Shown: in pieces, positions 32,210 through 41,962 of the stretch
Layout of the letters: the number at the start of each line of letters is the position of its first letter
How positions within the stretch are numbered: position 1 is the first letter of the stretch
Origin: Ferruginibacter sp.
GTDB taxonomy: Bacteria; Bacteroidota; Bacteroidia; Chitinophagales; Chitinophagaceae
Direction: 5' to 3'
Assembly (NCBI GenBank): GCA_025350645.1
Contig: JANXXM010000085.1
Location: forward strand, 1-52,916
Length of the DNA stretch: 52,916 nucleotides
Position numbers and translations under genes: made by a program
The notes under the pieces: generated by a model
Databases searched by the model: none
Told to the model about the DNA's origin: nothing
Seen by the model: only the letters and a program-made list of their open reading frames with translations

Positions 32210-33631
32210 TTACAGTTTCAACCCCATGCCCTTATAAAATTCCAGCACTTTTATTTTAAAAACATAATCGTATCTGTTAGAAGTGTATTCCAGTTTTGCT
32301 CTCAGTAAATTATTTTGTGTTGTTATCAAATCAAAAGTACCAAGCATACCTACTGCAGATCGTTTACTAGCGTAGCTAAAATTCAATTCGTTTATATCTA
32401 CAGATTTTTTGCTGGTATTAAACTTTTCGTAGGCTATTAATGCTGCGTTGTAAGCCTGGTATATATCCTGTTTTAGTTTTTGATTGTCCTGTTCTTTTTG
32501 AAGTTGTACCGTGCTGATGTTTAATTTACTTCTTTCATAATTACTGCGCAAACTACTGCCGTTAAAAATAGGAACACTAAGGCTTATACCTATGCCCTGC
32601 CTAAAATTATCGGATAGCTGACTGGTAAAACTGCTGTTCTTATAAATAGCTGTACCTGATGGTGCGTTCACAACATAAGTGGTGCCGCCTACGTTTACAA
32701 AACCAATATCTGTAATCTTTGGTGTAAAGCCAGTTACTATTTTAGATTGATTATTATAATTACTGCCAAGGTTTAAATAAGCGCCAAATGTAGGATACAT
32801 AGCTCCCCTGGCTGCGGCTGCTTTTTTTGTAGCTGCAATTAACTTGAAGTCATTATACCTTTGCTGGGGCATATTTTTTATGGCAATATCATATACATAA
32901 TCCGGCTGCAAAGATGCCAGCGATTCTACTGGTATAGATTCTACTGGTGGGGTATCTATTTCAAAAGGAGCTGCCGCATCCAGGTTCATATTCGCTTTTA
33001 AATTAAGAATAGCTTGTGTGGTATTACCTTTGGTGGTAATGTAATTAAGGCTGTCCAGTGCTAGTTGTGCTTCTAGTTGAGTGGCATTTAATTCGGGTAG
33101 CGAGCCGGCATCCACCAGCTTTCGGGTATTAGTAAGCTGAGCCTGCGTTTGCTGTATTTGTACTGCTGCAATATTTTCCTGCTCCTTGCTTAATAAGATT
33201 TGCAGGTAAGCCGTGGCAGCACTAAGAGCAATATCATATTTTATTTTATCCGTAGCTGCAAGTGCGGCTTTTGCTTCCCATCCATTTGCAGCAATCGTAT
33301 TTCTTTTGCTATAAAAATTAAAGATATCTGCACTGCTTTGTAGCTGCAGGCCAGAAGATAGATAGGTTTGTGTAATACGGCTAAAGCTGGTTGGATCCTG
33401 ATTGCTGCCAGAATTTAAACCAGTATTTACACTAAACCCGGCAGTAGGATATTGAGATAATTTGCTTTGCTTTAAATTAACTGCAGCAATTTTTATTTGT
33501 ACCTCAGATAATTTTACGTTTATATTATTGGTCATTGCATAATCTACAATAGAACGAAGGTTCCATCGATCCTGGGCATGCACACCCAATGATATTAAAA
33601 AAAGAAAAATGGCAGTCAATAATTGTCGCAT
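32210..33631 (-). CDS. TolC-family outer-membrane efflux protein
   Basis: This is a 473-residue protein with a signal peptide (MRQLLTAIFLFLISLGVHAQ) and two OEP repeats. The first includes NNINVKLSEVQIKIAAVNLKQSK and the long helical stretch around AATAYLQILLSKEQENIAAV; the second includes GISLSVPIFNGSSLRSNYERSK and later AYNAALIAYEKF. The LSVPIFNG/SSLR segment is the usual TolC signature. TolC trimers form the exit duct across the outer membrane. The adaptor gene lies 122 bp downstream on the same strand and is the likely functional partner. Confidence 0.9.
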   Translation of the reverse strand: MRQLLTAIFLFLISLGVHAQDRWNLRSIVDYAMTNNINVKLSEVQIKIAAVNLKQSKLSQYPTAGFSVNTGLNSGSNQDPTSFSRITQTYLSSGLQLQSSADIFNFYSKRNTIAANGWEAKAALAATDKIKYDIALSAATAYLQILLSKEQENIAAVQIQQTQAQLTNTRKLVDAGSLPELNATQLEAQLALDSLNYITTKGNTTQAILNLKANMNLDAAAPFEIDTPPVESIPVESLASLQPDYVYDIAIKNMPQQRYNDFKLIAATKKAAAARGAMYPTFGAYLNLGSNYNNQSKIVTGFTPKITDIGFVNVGGTTYVVNAPSGTAIYKNSSFTSQLSDNFRQGIGISLSVPIFNGSSLRSNYERSKLNISTVQLQKEQDNQKLKQDIYQAYNAALIAYEKFNTSKKSVDINELNFSYASKRSAVGMLGTFDLITTQNNLLRAKLEYTSNRYDYVFKIKVLEFYKGMGLKL

Positions 33632-34031
33632 GCAACAAATTTATACAAACCCATTGTAGTAAGCACAATAGTTTGAAAAGAATTTGTTGAGCGGCAGTAT
33701 AGCTTTACAAAAAGATGTTTTAGGTGTATACTGGTATCGGGGTAAAAAGTGTAGACTTATAAATTAACCCCGTTATTAAATCGTAAAACTATAAGTTATT
33801 AAAATTATGATAAAAGGTTATTTTTAAAAAGGATACAGATTGTGAAAAATATGGAGATTTATTCAATAGATTTTGATTTCGTCATGCTTTTATTTATATA
33901 GCTTCTGTTATCTTAGGCCATATTAACTATTGTATTTGAATTACGATTTTTTAAAAATTAATTCATTCAAAATATTTAGTAATTTCAATTTTCACAATTA
34001 GGTTTTTTAGACATCAAATAATAAATTAAGT
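33632..34031. other. 400-bp divergent promoter region, no gene
   Basis: This spacer lies between the divergent tolC-like gene and the large repeat protein. It is AT-rich and contains no reading frame or repeat that I can support. Promoters for both directions must lie here, but I could not place them with confidence. Confidence 0.5.
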
Positions 34032-37000
34032 ATGAAAATTTTTTACAAACAATTTTTTGTTGTTTTACTTGGTTCAATGTTATCGCTTTCTATTATTGAA
34101 AGTTGTTCTACCAAAAAGCAGCATAACATTACAAGCTTAGAAAATAAAGAGGAGGAAAACGATGAATATGATGGCCCGGACAAAGCTGCAGAGTTTGAAT
34201 ATAACCGTACAAAAGATCCGGCTACAGGTGTAGTACCACGGGATAAAATGTGGGCAGCGGTTTTACAGACAGAAGCGCTAAAAAGCAAAATTAAAAGTAA
34301 CCGACCTGGTACAGGAGAGGCCAATGCTCTGGCTCCACTCACCTGGGTTGAAAGAGGTTCCAATACAGATGTTAATGGTCCATTCGGCAACTCCAGGCCT
34401 GGTAATGCAGGCCCTACTTCGGGCAGAATGCGTGCCATGTGGGTAGATCTTGCAGACCCAACAGGCAATACGGTATGGGTAGGTGGTGTGGATGGAGGTA
34501 TTTGGAAAACCAATGACGTTTCCGTTGCAAGTCCTTCTTGGACGCTGGTGAACGATTATTTAAGTAACCTCTCTATTTCTAGTATTTGCCAGGATCCTAC
34601 AAATACAAATACCATGTATTTTGCCACAGGTGAAGCTTATTTTACCGGAGGTGCTGTAAACGGAAATGGAGTTTTTAAAAGTACAGATCATGGGATAACA
34701 TGGTCACTTTTGGCCAATACTTCAACGCTTACTAAATGCACAAAAATTCTTTGCGATGCTGCGGGTAATGTTTACGTAAGCACCATGGGAATATCTCAGG
34801 CAGTTGCATTACAAAGATCCACTAACGGAGGTTCAACATGGGTAAGTATAAATCCTTTTACTGCACCTATTACTACTGCAACAAGCAGAATTGTTGATTT
34901 TGAAATAAGTTCAAATGGTACAATGCATGTAGTAGGCGGGTTAAGTTCTGCCGCAGGAACAGGGGGGTATAAATATACTTCAAATCCTGCGACAGCAACT
35001 GCAAGTGCTGGCTGGAATGATGCTGCAGTTCCCTATACAATTCCTACAGGCTCGGGGGCGAGGGTAGATTTAACCTGCACTGGCAATATAGTTTATGTAG
35101 CTATTTCTACAGCAGATAAAATTGACAATATCGGTAAATCTACGGATGGCGGTGCCAACTGGACTACAACAGCATTAACAGCTACTAATATAACAGATCT
35201 AAATGGTGGCGGACAGGGTTCTTATTCCAACACAATTGGGGTAGATCCAAGCAATCCAAATACAGTAATAGTTGGAAGTTTACGGCTGTTAAAATCAACA
35301 GATGGTGGTACCAGCTTTAGTAAAATATCTGAATGGGCTGGCTCTGTCGGTCAATATGTTCACGCAGATCATCACCTTATTTTATGGCCGGATAACGGGA
35401 ATAAATTAATTATAGGAACAGATGGCGGAATCTTTTTTAGCGCAGATAAGGGAACTACCTTTTTTTCTAAAAACAATGGTCTGCGATTAAAACAATTTTA
35501 TGGTGTAGCTATGCATCCTACTTCTTTAAATTACTTTTTATGCGGTGCGCAGGATAATGGCACACACCAGTTCAACGGTGCAGGTCTTACCAGTTCTGTA
35601 GAAGTTTTGGGTGGTGATGGTGGTATTACCGGTATTGACCAGGATGAACCGCTTTTTCAAACAGGTGCTTATGTGTATGCGAATTTCAGGAGATCATCTA
35701 ATGGCGGAGCAAGCTGGTCATCTTCTGGCAGCAGCAGCCAGGAAGGTCAGTTTATAGATCCCTATGATTTAGATAACATAAACAATATCGTATATGCAGG
35801 ATATACGGCAGGTCAATATTTAAAGTGGGATAACCCTCACTCTGGTTTTAACTTTATACCTGTTTCAATTGCTGCTTTTAATGGTTCAGCAGTAACATCA
35901 GTTACAGTTTCTCCTTTTACTGCAAACAGGGTTTATTTTGGCGTTTCTGCTACCACTGCGGCACAAACATCTAAAGTAATTATGGTAGAGAATGCAGATC
36001 AGGCAGCTCCTATAGGAGTAGATATCAGCCCGGTTGGCAGCCCACCAACTGCCGTAATAAATAGTGTTAACACAGGTATTTCCGATCAGGATCTTTTGTT
36101 AACCTACACCAATTATGGTGTAAGTAATATATGGTCAACTACTAATGGTGGAACAAGCTGGGTAGCCTGCGATGGTAACCTTCCGGATATGCCTGTTTAC
36201 TGGGCACTTTTTCATCCTGATGGAGATATGAAAGCATATATTGCTACCGAAACCGGTGTGTGGAGCACCGATCTGCTAAACGGTGCGGCTACCATCTGGA
36301 CTCCAGAGCCAACTTTTCCTACTGTAAAAACTACTGTACTTAAATATAGAGCATTAGATCGTACAATAGCAGCATCTACTTATGGTCGCGGATTGTGGAC
36401 ATCAACCATACCCAATACGTCTTGTACACCAGCATCTATCACTACACAACCAGCTAATAGTAATATTTGTTCTGGTACTAATACAACATTTACTACTGTA
36501 GCAGGAGGTTCTACACCACTTGCTTATCAATGGCAACTGAGCACAGCAGGTGCGGGCGGTCCATGGAATAATATTACCAATGGCGGCGTTTATACCGGAG
36601 CTACTTCTGCCACACTAAGTATTACGGGAGCTACTACCGCATTAAATAATTATCAATACAGGCTTATAATTACAGGAAATTGTGCGCCATTAGCAGTTAC
36701 ATCTAATGCTGTAATTCTTACTGTTACTGCATTGCCAGCTGCACCAACGGTTTCATCTCCGGTAAACTATTGCCAGAATGCAACGCCTGGCCCATTATCT
36801 GCCACAGGCACAGGTTTACTTTGGTATACTACAGCTACGGGTGGCACTGGCAGTGCAACTGCTCCAACGCCAGCAACTACGGCTACAGGTACTACCAATT
36901 ATTATGTGAGCCAAACAAGCGGTACATGCGAAGGACCAAGGGCAACAATAGCAGTAAATATTACCGCTATACCAGCTGCCCCAACTGCTAATACTACCAT

Positions 37001-39431
37001 AAGTTATTGCCAGAATGCAATAGCCACGGCACTCACAGCTACAGGTACCAGTTTGCTTTGGTATACTGTGGCAACTGCTGGTACTGGTAGTATTACTGCC
37101 CCGGTACCTTCAACGAATACTATAGGTTCTACCAACTATTACGTGAGCCAAACGAGCGGTACCTGCGAAAGCACCCGTACAACAATAACAGTAAATATAA
37201 CAGCTACCACTGCTGCTCCTGTAGTAACCAGCCCTTTAAATTACTGCCAGAATGCAATAGCTACTGCTCTTACAGCTACAGGTACTGGCTTGCTTTGGTA
37301 CACAGCGGCTACAGGCGGTCCTGCGGGTTCTGCAACAGCCCCAGTACCTTCGACCAATACTATAGGTTCTACAGTTTATTATGTAAGCCAAACTTCCAGT
37401 TGCGGGGAGAGTGTAAGAGCATCCATTACGGTAACCGTAAACGCTGCACCTGCTGCACCATTAGTGAGCACACCGCTTACTTATTGCCAGAATGCAACAG
37501 CAACAGCACTTACTGCAACTGGCAGCAACCTGCTTTGGTACACTGCAGCTACAGGCGGAACAGGAAGCACAACTGCACCTATACCGACCACTTCAGCAGC
37601 CGGCAGCACAACCACCTATTATGTAAGCCAAACCAGCGGCTGCGAAAGCCCAAGATCTGCAATTGTTGTAAATGTAACCGCAATACCTGCCGTACCAGGG
37701 GTAACGACACCTGTTACTTATTGTCAAAATACAATAGCCTCTGCACTCACTGCCTCCGGTACTAATTTATTATGGTATGCAAATGCTACAGGTGGTACTG
37801 GGCTTGCAACCTCTCCTACTCCTTCAACTGCTGCTGTAGGTTCTACTATATATTATGTGAGCCAGAGTACAGGTACCTGCGAAGGGCCAAGAGCTGCTAT
37901 TACTGTAAGTGTAATAGCCAGTACAACAGCACCCACAGTAATAACTCCGGTTACTTATTGCCAGAATGCAACGGCAAGTGCACTTACGGCTACCGGCAGT
38001 AATTTACTTTGGTATACCCAAGCCACGGGTGGCCCAGCAGGCTCAGCAACAGCACCTGTTCCACCTACTACATCAACAGGTTCTTCAAATTATTATGTGA
38101 GCCAAACCACTAGTTGCGGAGAAGGACCCCGTGCTTTAATAACGGTAACAGTAAATGTTTTACCTGCTGCACCAACTGCAACAACACCTATAGCCTATTG
38201 CCAAAACACAACTGCAACAGCACTTACAGCAACAGGCAGTAATTTACTTTGGTACATAGCAGCTACTGGAGGTACAGGTAGCGCAACTCCAATTGTGCCA
38301 GCCACAAATACCGTTGGAAGCAGTACTTATTATGTAAGCCAATCCAACAGTGGATGCGAAGGACCAAGAACTGCTATAGTGGTAAATATTACTGCAACAC
38401 CAGCAGCACCAGCAGCCACTACAGCAGTAAGTTATTGTAAAAATGCACAGGCTTCAGCCCTTATCGCCACAGGTACAAATTTACTTTGGTACACAGTTGC
38501 TACCGGAGGAACAGGAAGTGCCACAGCGATAATACCCAATACAACAACTGCGGGTACATTTATATATTATGTGAGTCAGTCTAGCGGTACCTGCGAAAGC
38601 CCACGTACTGCTATTACGGTAACCATAAACGATGCGCCTGCTGCACCATTAGCAACAACAACTTTTGCCTATTGCCAAAACACTGTAGCAGCACAGCTGA
38701 GTGCAACAGGTACAACTTTACTCTGGTACACAACAGCAACCGGAGGAACTGGAAATCCAACAGCACCTACACCATCTACAACTACAGCGGGAATTGTAAT
38801 TTATTATGTTTCCCAAAGTAATAGTTGTGGCGAAAGTGCAAGAACTCCAATAACAATAAATATAACGGTCGCTCCTGCTGCTCCGATAAATTTAACCGTA
38901 ACAGGTGTTACAGAAACTACCGCATCTTTAAGCTGGACAGGCACTGCAGGTAATTTTTATACTATACAATACAAAACTGCAGCAGCTACAACATGGATTA
39001 CGGCAGCAACAGGTATTACAGCAACTACAATAAGTATAGCAGGACTCACCAGAGGAGAAACGTATAACTGGAGAGTAAACGCAAACTGTACAGCAACTGT
39101 GGCAACTGTATTTGCTACTGGCAGCTTTACCACAATAAGCAGAAATTCTACAATAACAGCCACACGTAATGGCTTTGGATTAAAAATATCTCCAAGTCCT
39201 GTAAGATCTGCTGCTGTTATAGATTATCTTATACCGGGTAATGGTACGGTAACTTTGGTAATATTAAACAGCGCAGGCCAGGTTACAAAACAACTGGTAA
39301 ATGCATCTTTTAATGCGGGACAATATGAGCTGAATATAACCAACCAGTTCAATAATATTACTTCTGGTTCGTATTTTCTGAAAATTAGCCAGAATGGCAA
39401 AAGCTTTAGTTTGAAATTTGTTAAATATTAA
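34032..39431 (+). CDS. giant T9SS-secreted protein with BNR/sortilin-like and nine Ig-like repeats
   Basis: This is a 1799-residue protein. It starts with a lipoprotein-like signal (LSIIESC, Cys at residue 25). Residues ~90-790 hold BNR/VPS10-like repeats with many DGG and STDGG turns (TNGGSTWVSI, STDGGTSFSK). An Ig-like domain follows (~795-900), then nine tandem ~79-residue repeats each containing YCQN, LLWYT and YYVSQ (~901-1615), a fibronectin type III domain (NLTVTGVTETTASLSW) and a Por-type sorting tail (LKISPSPV ... GSYFLKISQNGKSFSLKFVKY). It is probably exported by the type IX system and displayed on or released from the cell; the tandem repeats act as a stalk. A strong terminator follows. 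Confidence 0.88.
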   Translation: MKIFYKQFFVVLLGSMLSLSIIESCSTKKQHNITSLENKEEENDEYDGPDKAAEFEYNRTKDPATGVVPRDKMWAAVLQTEALKSKIKSNRPGTGEANALAPLTWVERGSNTDVNGPFGNSRPGNAGPTSGRMRAMWVDLADPTGNTVWVGGVDGGIWKTNDVSVASPSWTLVNDYLSNLSISSICQDPTNTNTMYFATGEAYFTGGAVNGNGVFKSTDHGITWSLLANTSTLTKCTKILCDAAGNVYVSTMGISQAVALQRSTNGGSTWVSINPFTAPITTATSRIVDFEISSNGTMHVVGGLSSAAGTGGYKYTSNPATATASAGWNDAAVPYTIPTGSGARVDLTCTGNIVYVAISTADKIDNIGKSTDGGANWTTTALTATNITDLNGGGQGSYSNTIGVDPSNPNTVIVGSLRLLKSTDGGTSFSKISEWAGSVGQYVHADHHLILWPDNGNKLIIGTDGGIFFSADKGTTFFSKNNGLRLKQFYGVAMHPTSLNYFLCGAQDNGTHQFNGAGLTSSVEVLGGDGGITGIDQDEPLFQTGAYVYANFRRSSNGGASWSSSGSSSQEGQFIDPYDLDNINNIVYAGYTAGQYLKWDNPHSGFNFIPVSIAAFNGSAVTSVTVSPFTANRVYFGVSATTAAQTSKVIMVENADQAAPIGVDISPVGSPPTAVINSVNTGISDQDLLLTYTNYGVSNIWSTTNGGTSWVACDGNLPDMPVYWALFHPDGDMKAYIATETGVWSTDLLNGAATIWTPEPTFPTVKTTVLKYRALDRTIAASTYGRGLWTSTIPNTSCTPASITTQPANSNICSGTNTTFTTVAGGSTPLAYQWQLSTAGAGGPWNNITNGGVYTGATSATLSITGATTALNNYQYRLIITGNCAPLAVTSNAVILTVTALPAAPTVSSPVNYCQNATPGPLSATGTGLLWYTTATGGTGSATAPTPATTATGTTNYYVSQTSGTCEGPRATIAVNITAIPAAPTANTTISYCQNAIATALTATGTSLLWYTVATAGTGSITAPVPSTNTIGSTNYYVSQTSGTCESTRTTITVNITATTAAPVVTSPLNYCQNAIATALTATGTGLLWYTAATGGPAGSATAPVPSTNTIGSTVYYVSQTSSCGESVRASITVTVNAAPAAPLVSTPLTYCQNATATALTATGSNLLWYTAATGGTGSTTAPIPTTSAAGSTTTYYVSQTSGCESPRSAIVVNVTAIPAVPGVTTPVTYCQNTIASALTASGTNLLWYANATGGTGLATSPTPSTAAVGSTIYYVSQSTGTCEGPRAAITVSVIASTTAPTVITPVTYCQNATASALTATGSNLLWYTQATGGPAGSATAPVPPTTSTGSSNYYVSQTTSCGEGPRALITVTVNVLPAAPTATTPIAYCQNTTATALTATGSNLLWYIAATGGTGSATPIVPATNTVGSSTYYVSQSNSGCEGPRTAIVVNITATPAAPAATTAVSYCKNAQASALIATGTNLLWYTVATGGTGSATAIIPNTTTAGTFIYYVSQSSGTCESPRTAITVTINDAPAAPLATTTFAYCQNTVAAQLSATGTTLLWYTTATGGTGNPTAPTPSTTTAGIVIYYVSQSNSCGESARTPITINITVAPAAPINLTVTGVTETTASLSWTGTAGNFYTIQYKTAAATTWITAATGITATTISIAGLTRGETYNWRVNANCTATVATVFATGSFTTISRNSTITATRNGFGLKISPSPVRSAAVIDYLIPGNGTVTLVILNSAGQVTKQLVNASFNAGQYELNITNQFNNITSGSYFLKISQNGKSFSLKFVKY
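36740..38880 (+). repeat. nine tandem ~238-bp coding repeats
   Basis: Within the giant secreted protein the sequence TATTGCCAGAATGCA and variants recurs at 36767, 37006, 37245, 37480, 37718, 37957, 38198, 38437 and 38673, a period close to 238 bp. Each unit encodes a ~79-residue Ig-like domain. The units are diverged (many synonymous and some replacement changes), so they are not a recent amplification, but they could still recombine to change the domain number. Confidence 0.85.
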
Positions 39432-39453
39432 GTTTAAAAACTTCAATTAGTAT

Positions 39454-39490
39454 AAAACGCAGGAACTAAAAAATCCTGCGTTTTATTTTT
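39454..39490 (+). terminator. rho-independent terminator after the giant secreted protein
   Basis: AAAACGCAGGA (39454-39464) pairs with TCCTGCGTTTT (39474-39484) through an 11-bp stem, followed by a T-rich tract to 39490. Confidence 0.88.
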
Positions 39491-39509
39491 TACTATCTTC
39501 AAAATAATT

Positions 39510-40001
39510 ATGAAAAAATATGCGATTGGTTTTACGTTTTTTTGTTCCCTGCTTTCTGTTAAAAGCAACGGACAAACATTTTGCCCGGTAAAAAACGGTT
39601 ATGCTTTTTATACGCTTACAATACCAGGTATGCAAAGGGTAGACGAAAACGGTAATAGAATAAATCCAAAAGCAGTAAAACAAAGATTTATTTATTTGGA
39701 AAGTCAATCAGGTGTTATGTTTTCGATAGAGGATGTTTATTATAATAATATTCCCGTAAAAAAATTTACTGTTGTTGCTGCTGAAAACGTTGTAAACTTG
39801 GGCTTTGCAGATGGAACTGGGAATCCTTTAAAGATTAAGGCGGGTAAAAAATTTAATCTTTGGAAGATAACTATAGAGCCTAAGGAAAATGATAAAGAAA
39901 AGGAAAATACAACTATCTCAGTCAAAATAAAATCTGCAAAAAAAGTGTCCATCTTTATCATTAAAAAAGAAATACAAATTTCTACTCCGGATTCTTATTA
40001 A
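39510..40001 (+). CDS. exported hypothetical protein
   Basis: This is a 163-residue protein with a signal peptide (MKKYAIGFTFFCSLLSVKSNGQ). The mature part is rich in beta strands and Lys (KAVKQRFIYLESQSGVMFSIEDVYY; KITIEPKENDKEKENTTISVKI) and shows no known motif. It is probably periplasmic or secreted. It lies between the terminator of the giant protein and murI, on the same strand. I do not recognise the family. Confidence 0.72.
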   Translation: MKKYAIGFTFFCSLLSVKSNGQTFCPVKNGYAFYTLTIPGMQRVDENGNRINPKAVKQRFIYLESQSGVMFSIEDVYYNNIPVKKFTVVAAENVVNLGFADGTGNPLKIKAGKKFNLWKITIEPKENDKEKENTTISVKIKSAKKVSIFIIKKEIQISTPDSY

Positions 40002-40037
40002 AAAAGTTATTTAAATATTTATTTTATCCTTACGATA

Positions 40038-40856
40038 ATGAGAACACCCATTGGTATTTTTGATAGCGGTTATGGTGGGCTTACTGTGATGAAAGAAATA
40101 GCTAGCCTTATGCCGCAGTACGATTATATTTATTTGGGAGATAACGCAAGAGCACCCTACGGTCCGTTGGATTTTGATACTGTTTACAAATATACGCTGC
40201 AATGTGTAAAATGGTTTTTTTTGCGGGGGTGTCCATTGGTAATACTTGCCTGCAATACTGCATCTGCAAAAGCATTACGTACTATTCAGCAAAAAGATTT
40301 GCAGGGTATGGATAGCAAAAAAAGGGTATTGGGTGTCATAAGACCTACTACAGAAATTATTGGTAAACTTACTCAAATAGCACATATAGGAATAATGGCA
40401 ACAACCGGTACGGTACTTTCCAATTCTTATGTTATAGAAATAAATAAATTTTACCCGGAACTGCATGTGAGCCAAGAAGCTTGCCCGGAATGGGTTTCGT
40501 TGGTAGAAGAAGGCTTATATGATACTGCAGAGGCTAATGAACCTGTAAAAAAGCATATAGATAATTTGATGCAAAAAGATAAAAAGATAGACAGTATTCT
40601 GCTGGCCTGCACACATTATCCTTTATTGATAAATAAAATAAAGGAATTTGTTCCGTTTGATATTAATATCATTAGCCAGGAAAAAATTGTGGCAGAAAGC
40701 CTTGAGGAATACCTAAAAAACCACAGCGAGATGGAAAATGCTTGCAGTAAAAATGGAACAATAAAATTTTTTACTACGGGTAATGTTACCAATTTTGATG
40801 AACATGCAAGCATATTTTTCGGAAAAAATGTGCATGCCAGTCATATAAATTTATGA
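40038..40856 (+). CDS. murI: glutamate racemase
   Basis: This is a 272-residue protein. The N-terminus MRTPIGIFDSGYGGLTVMKE holds the first catalytic Asp region, YLGDNARAPYGP follows, the first catalytic Cys is in LVILACNTASAKALR (about residue 74), and the second is in LLACTHYPLL (about residue 190). MurI converts L-glutamate to D-glutamate for peptidoglycan. Length and motif spacing are normal. It is 174 bp upstream of rpmH. Confidence 0.95.
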   Translation: MRTPIGIFDSGYGGLTVMKEIASLMPQYDYIYLGDNARAPYGPLDFDTVYKYTLQCVKWFFLRGCPLVILACNTASAKALRTIQQKDLQGMDSKKRVLGVIRPTTEIIGKLTQIAHIGIMATTGTVLSNSYVIEINKFYPELHVSQEACPEWVSLVEEGLYDTAEANEPVKKHIDNLMQKDKKIDSILLACTHYPLLINKIKEFVPFDINIISQEKIVAESLEEYLKNHSEMENACSKNGTIKFFTTGNVTNFDEHASIFFGKNVHASHINL

Positions 40857-40944
40857 GTATTAACTGTGGTTAATATACATCTGTAGCTATACTTTTTTGC
40901 AATTTCCTTTTAAAATACTTCCAATTAATCAATATTCCCTTAAC

Positions 40945-40990
40945 TTCGCCGTCCTTTCACAATCGGTGGGGATGGTGCCTTGCCGGCGAA
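40945..40990 (+). promoter_or_regulatory. rpmH leader hairpin
   Basis: TTCGCCG (40945-40951) and CGGCGAA (40984-40990) form a perfect 7-bp stem enclosing a GC-rich loop in the otherwise AT-rich 5' region of rpmH, about 40 bp before its start codon. It may be a leader structure or a ribosomal-protein binding site; function unproven. Confidence 0.4.
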
Positions 40991-41029
40991 ATGAATAAAC
41001 AATATTTGTAAAAGGAAAATCTAAACAAA

Positions 41030-41197
41030 ATGCCAGGAAAAAAAAGAACTTATCAACCCCATACCCGTCGTAGAAAATCTGTACATGGTTTTAGGGAGCG
41101 TATGAGCAGTGCAAATGGCCGTAAGGTGCTAGCAAGTCGCAGGGCAAAGGGTCGTCACAAACTTACTGTTTCTGATGAGCACGGTTCAAAAAAATAG
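41030..41197 (+). CDS. rpmH: 50S ribosomal protein L34
   Basis: This is a 55-residue basic protein ([20 protein letters not shown] then [20 protein letters not shown]), the standard L34 pattern KRTYQP ... HGFR.RM ... NGR.VLA.RRAKGR.KL. L34 is part of the large ribosomal subunit. The start ATG is at 41030, with AAAGGAAAAT upstream. rnpA and yidD follow, the usual bacterial order, with a terminator in between. Confidence 0.95.
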   Translation: MPGKKRTYQPHTRRRKSVHGFRERMSSANGRKVLASRRAKGRHKLTVSDEHGSKK

Positions 41198-41236
41198 ACA
41201 ATAATTATTTAGCCTGCGGGCAAATGAAAAGTATAC

Positions 41237-41266
41237 AAGCCCTCTTAATTATGGAGGGCTTTTTTA
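41237..41266 (+). terminator. terminator after rpmH
   Basis: AAGCCCTC (41237-41244) pairs with GAGGGCTT (41254-41261), followed by a T tract. It separates rpmH from rnpA, so the two may be transcribed separately or through attenuation. Confidence 0.82.
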
Positions 41267-41298
41267 ATACCGCTTATTATTTAGTATAAAAAAATGCA

Positions 41299-41706
41299 TT
41301 GCAAACACAAGAACGATATTTCTTAAAAAAAGAAAATAAACTTAAAAGCAGTAAAGCAATACAAAGCCTTTTTGCCAGCGGAAAAAGTTTTTCAAATTTC
41401 CCCCTTAAGGTATATTGGTTAGTTATAGAAGAAAGTAATTTTTTGAAGGCAGGTTTCGGCGTAAGCAGTAGAAATTTTAAAAAGGCTACAGACCGTAATA
41501 AAATAAAAAGACTAATAAGGGAGGCATACCGGTTGCAAAAAAATAAATTGGAAAGTGCTGTAAATACTAACGGTAAAGGAATGAACATTTTTTTTATTTA
41601 CACCGGTAAAGATGTTCCAGATTTTAAAACCATTTTCGAAAAAACAGATAACAGTATAAACAGGCTTTTAAAATTTTATAATGAACACCCTGAAAAAAAT
41701 ATTTAA
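41299..41706 (+). CDS. rnpA: ribonuclease P protein component
   Basis: This is a 135-residue basic protein. [20 protein letters not shown] near the N-terminus and the conserved RnpA core [20 protein letters not shown] (residues ~55-74) identify it. It assists the RNase P RNA in 5' maturation of tRNAs. The only in-frame start is the TTG at 41299, because a stop lies at 41287-41289. The gene overlaps yidD by 26 bp, so translation is likely coupled. Confidence 0.93.
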   Translation: MQTQERYFLKKENKLKSSKAIQSLFASGKSFSNFPLKVYWLVIEESNFLKAGFGVSSRNFKKATDRNKIKRLIREAYRLQKNKLESAVNTNGKGMNIFFIYTGKDVPDFKTIFEKTDNSINRLLKFYNEHPEKNI

Positions 41707-41914
41707 TTTTCCTTTTATTGTTTTAATTAAGGCTTATCAATGGATAATCTCCCCATTGCTGGGTAAATCTAAATGCCGGTATACACCTACCTGCTCCCAT
41801 TATGCGCTGGAGGCATTTCAAAAATACGGACCGCTAAAAGGGTTTTGGCTTTCGCTTAAAAGATTAGTTACCTGCCACCCATGGGGTGGACACGGATACG
41901 ATCCGGTTCCGTAA
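41681..41914 (+). CDS. yidD: membrane protein insertion efficiency factor YidD
   Basis: This is a 77-residue protein with the complete family signature: [20 protein letters not shown], then [16 protein letters not shown] and a C-terminal [13 protein letters not shown]. It is thought to sit at the inner membrane and help YidC/Sec insertion. It overlaps rnpA, as in many bacteria. The usual next gene, yidC, is absent; a convergent pdxA follows instead. Confidence 0.94.
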   Translation: MNTLKKIFNFPFIVLIKAYQWIISPLLGKSKCRYTPTCSHYALEAFQKYGPLKGFWLSLKRLVTCHPWGGHGYDPVP

Positions 41915-41962
41915 AATTTTAAAAAGGAAGTTATTTTGAAGTAAAATTTTATCTCTCAATAT

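Noticed and set aside
36740-38880. Tandem repeats as a possible satellite or CRISPR
   Set aside because: The ~238-bp period encodes Ig-like domains in one continuous frame; the variation is protein-like.
41915-41962. yidC expected after yidD
   Set aside because: The sequence after yidD holds only a short spacer and the convergent pdxA gene.
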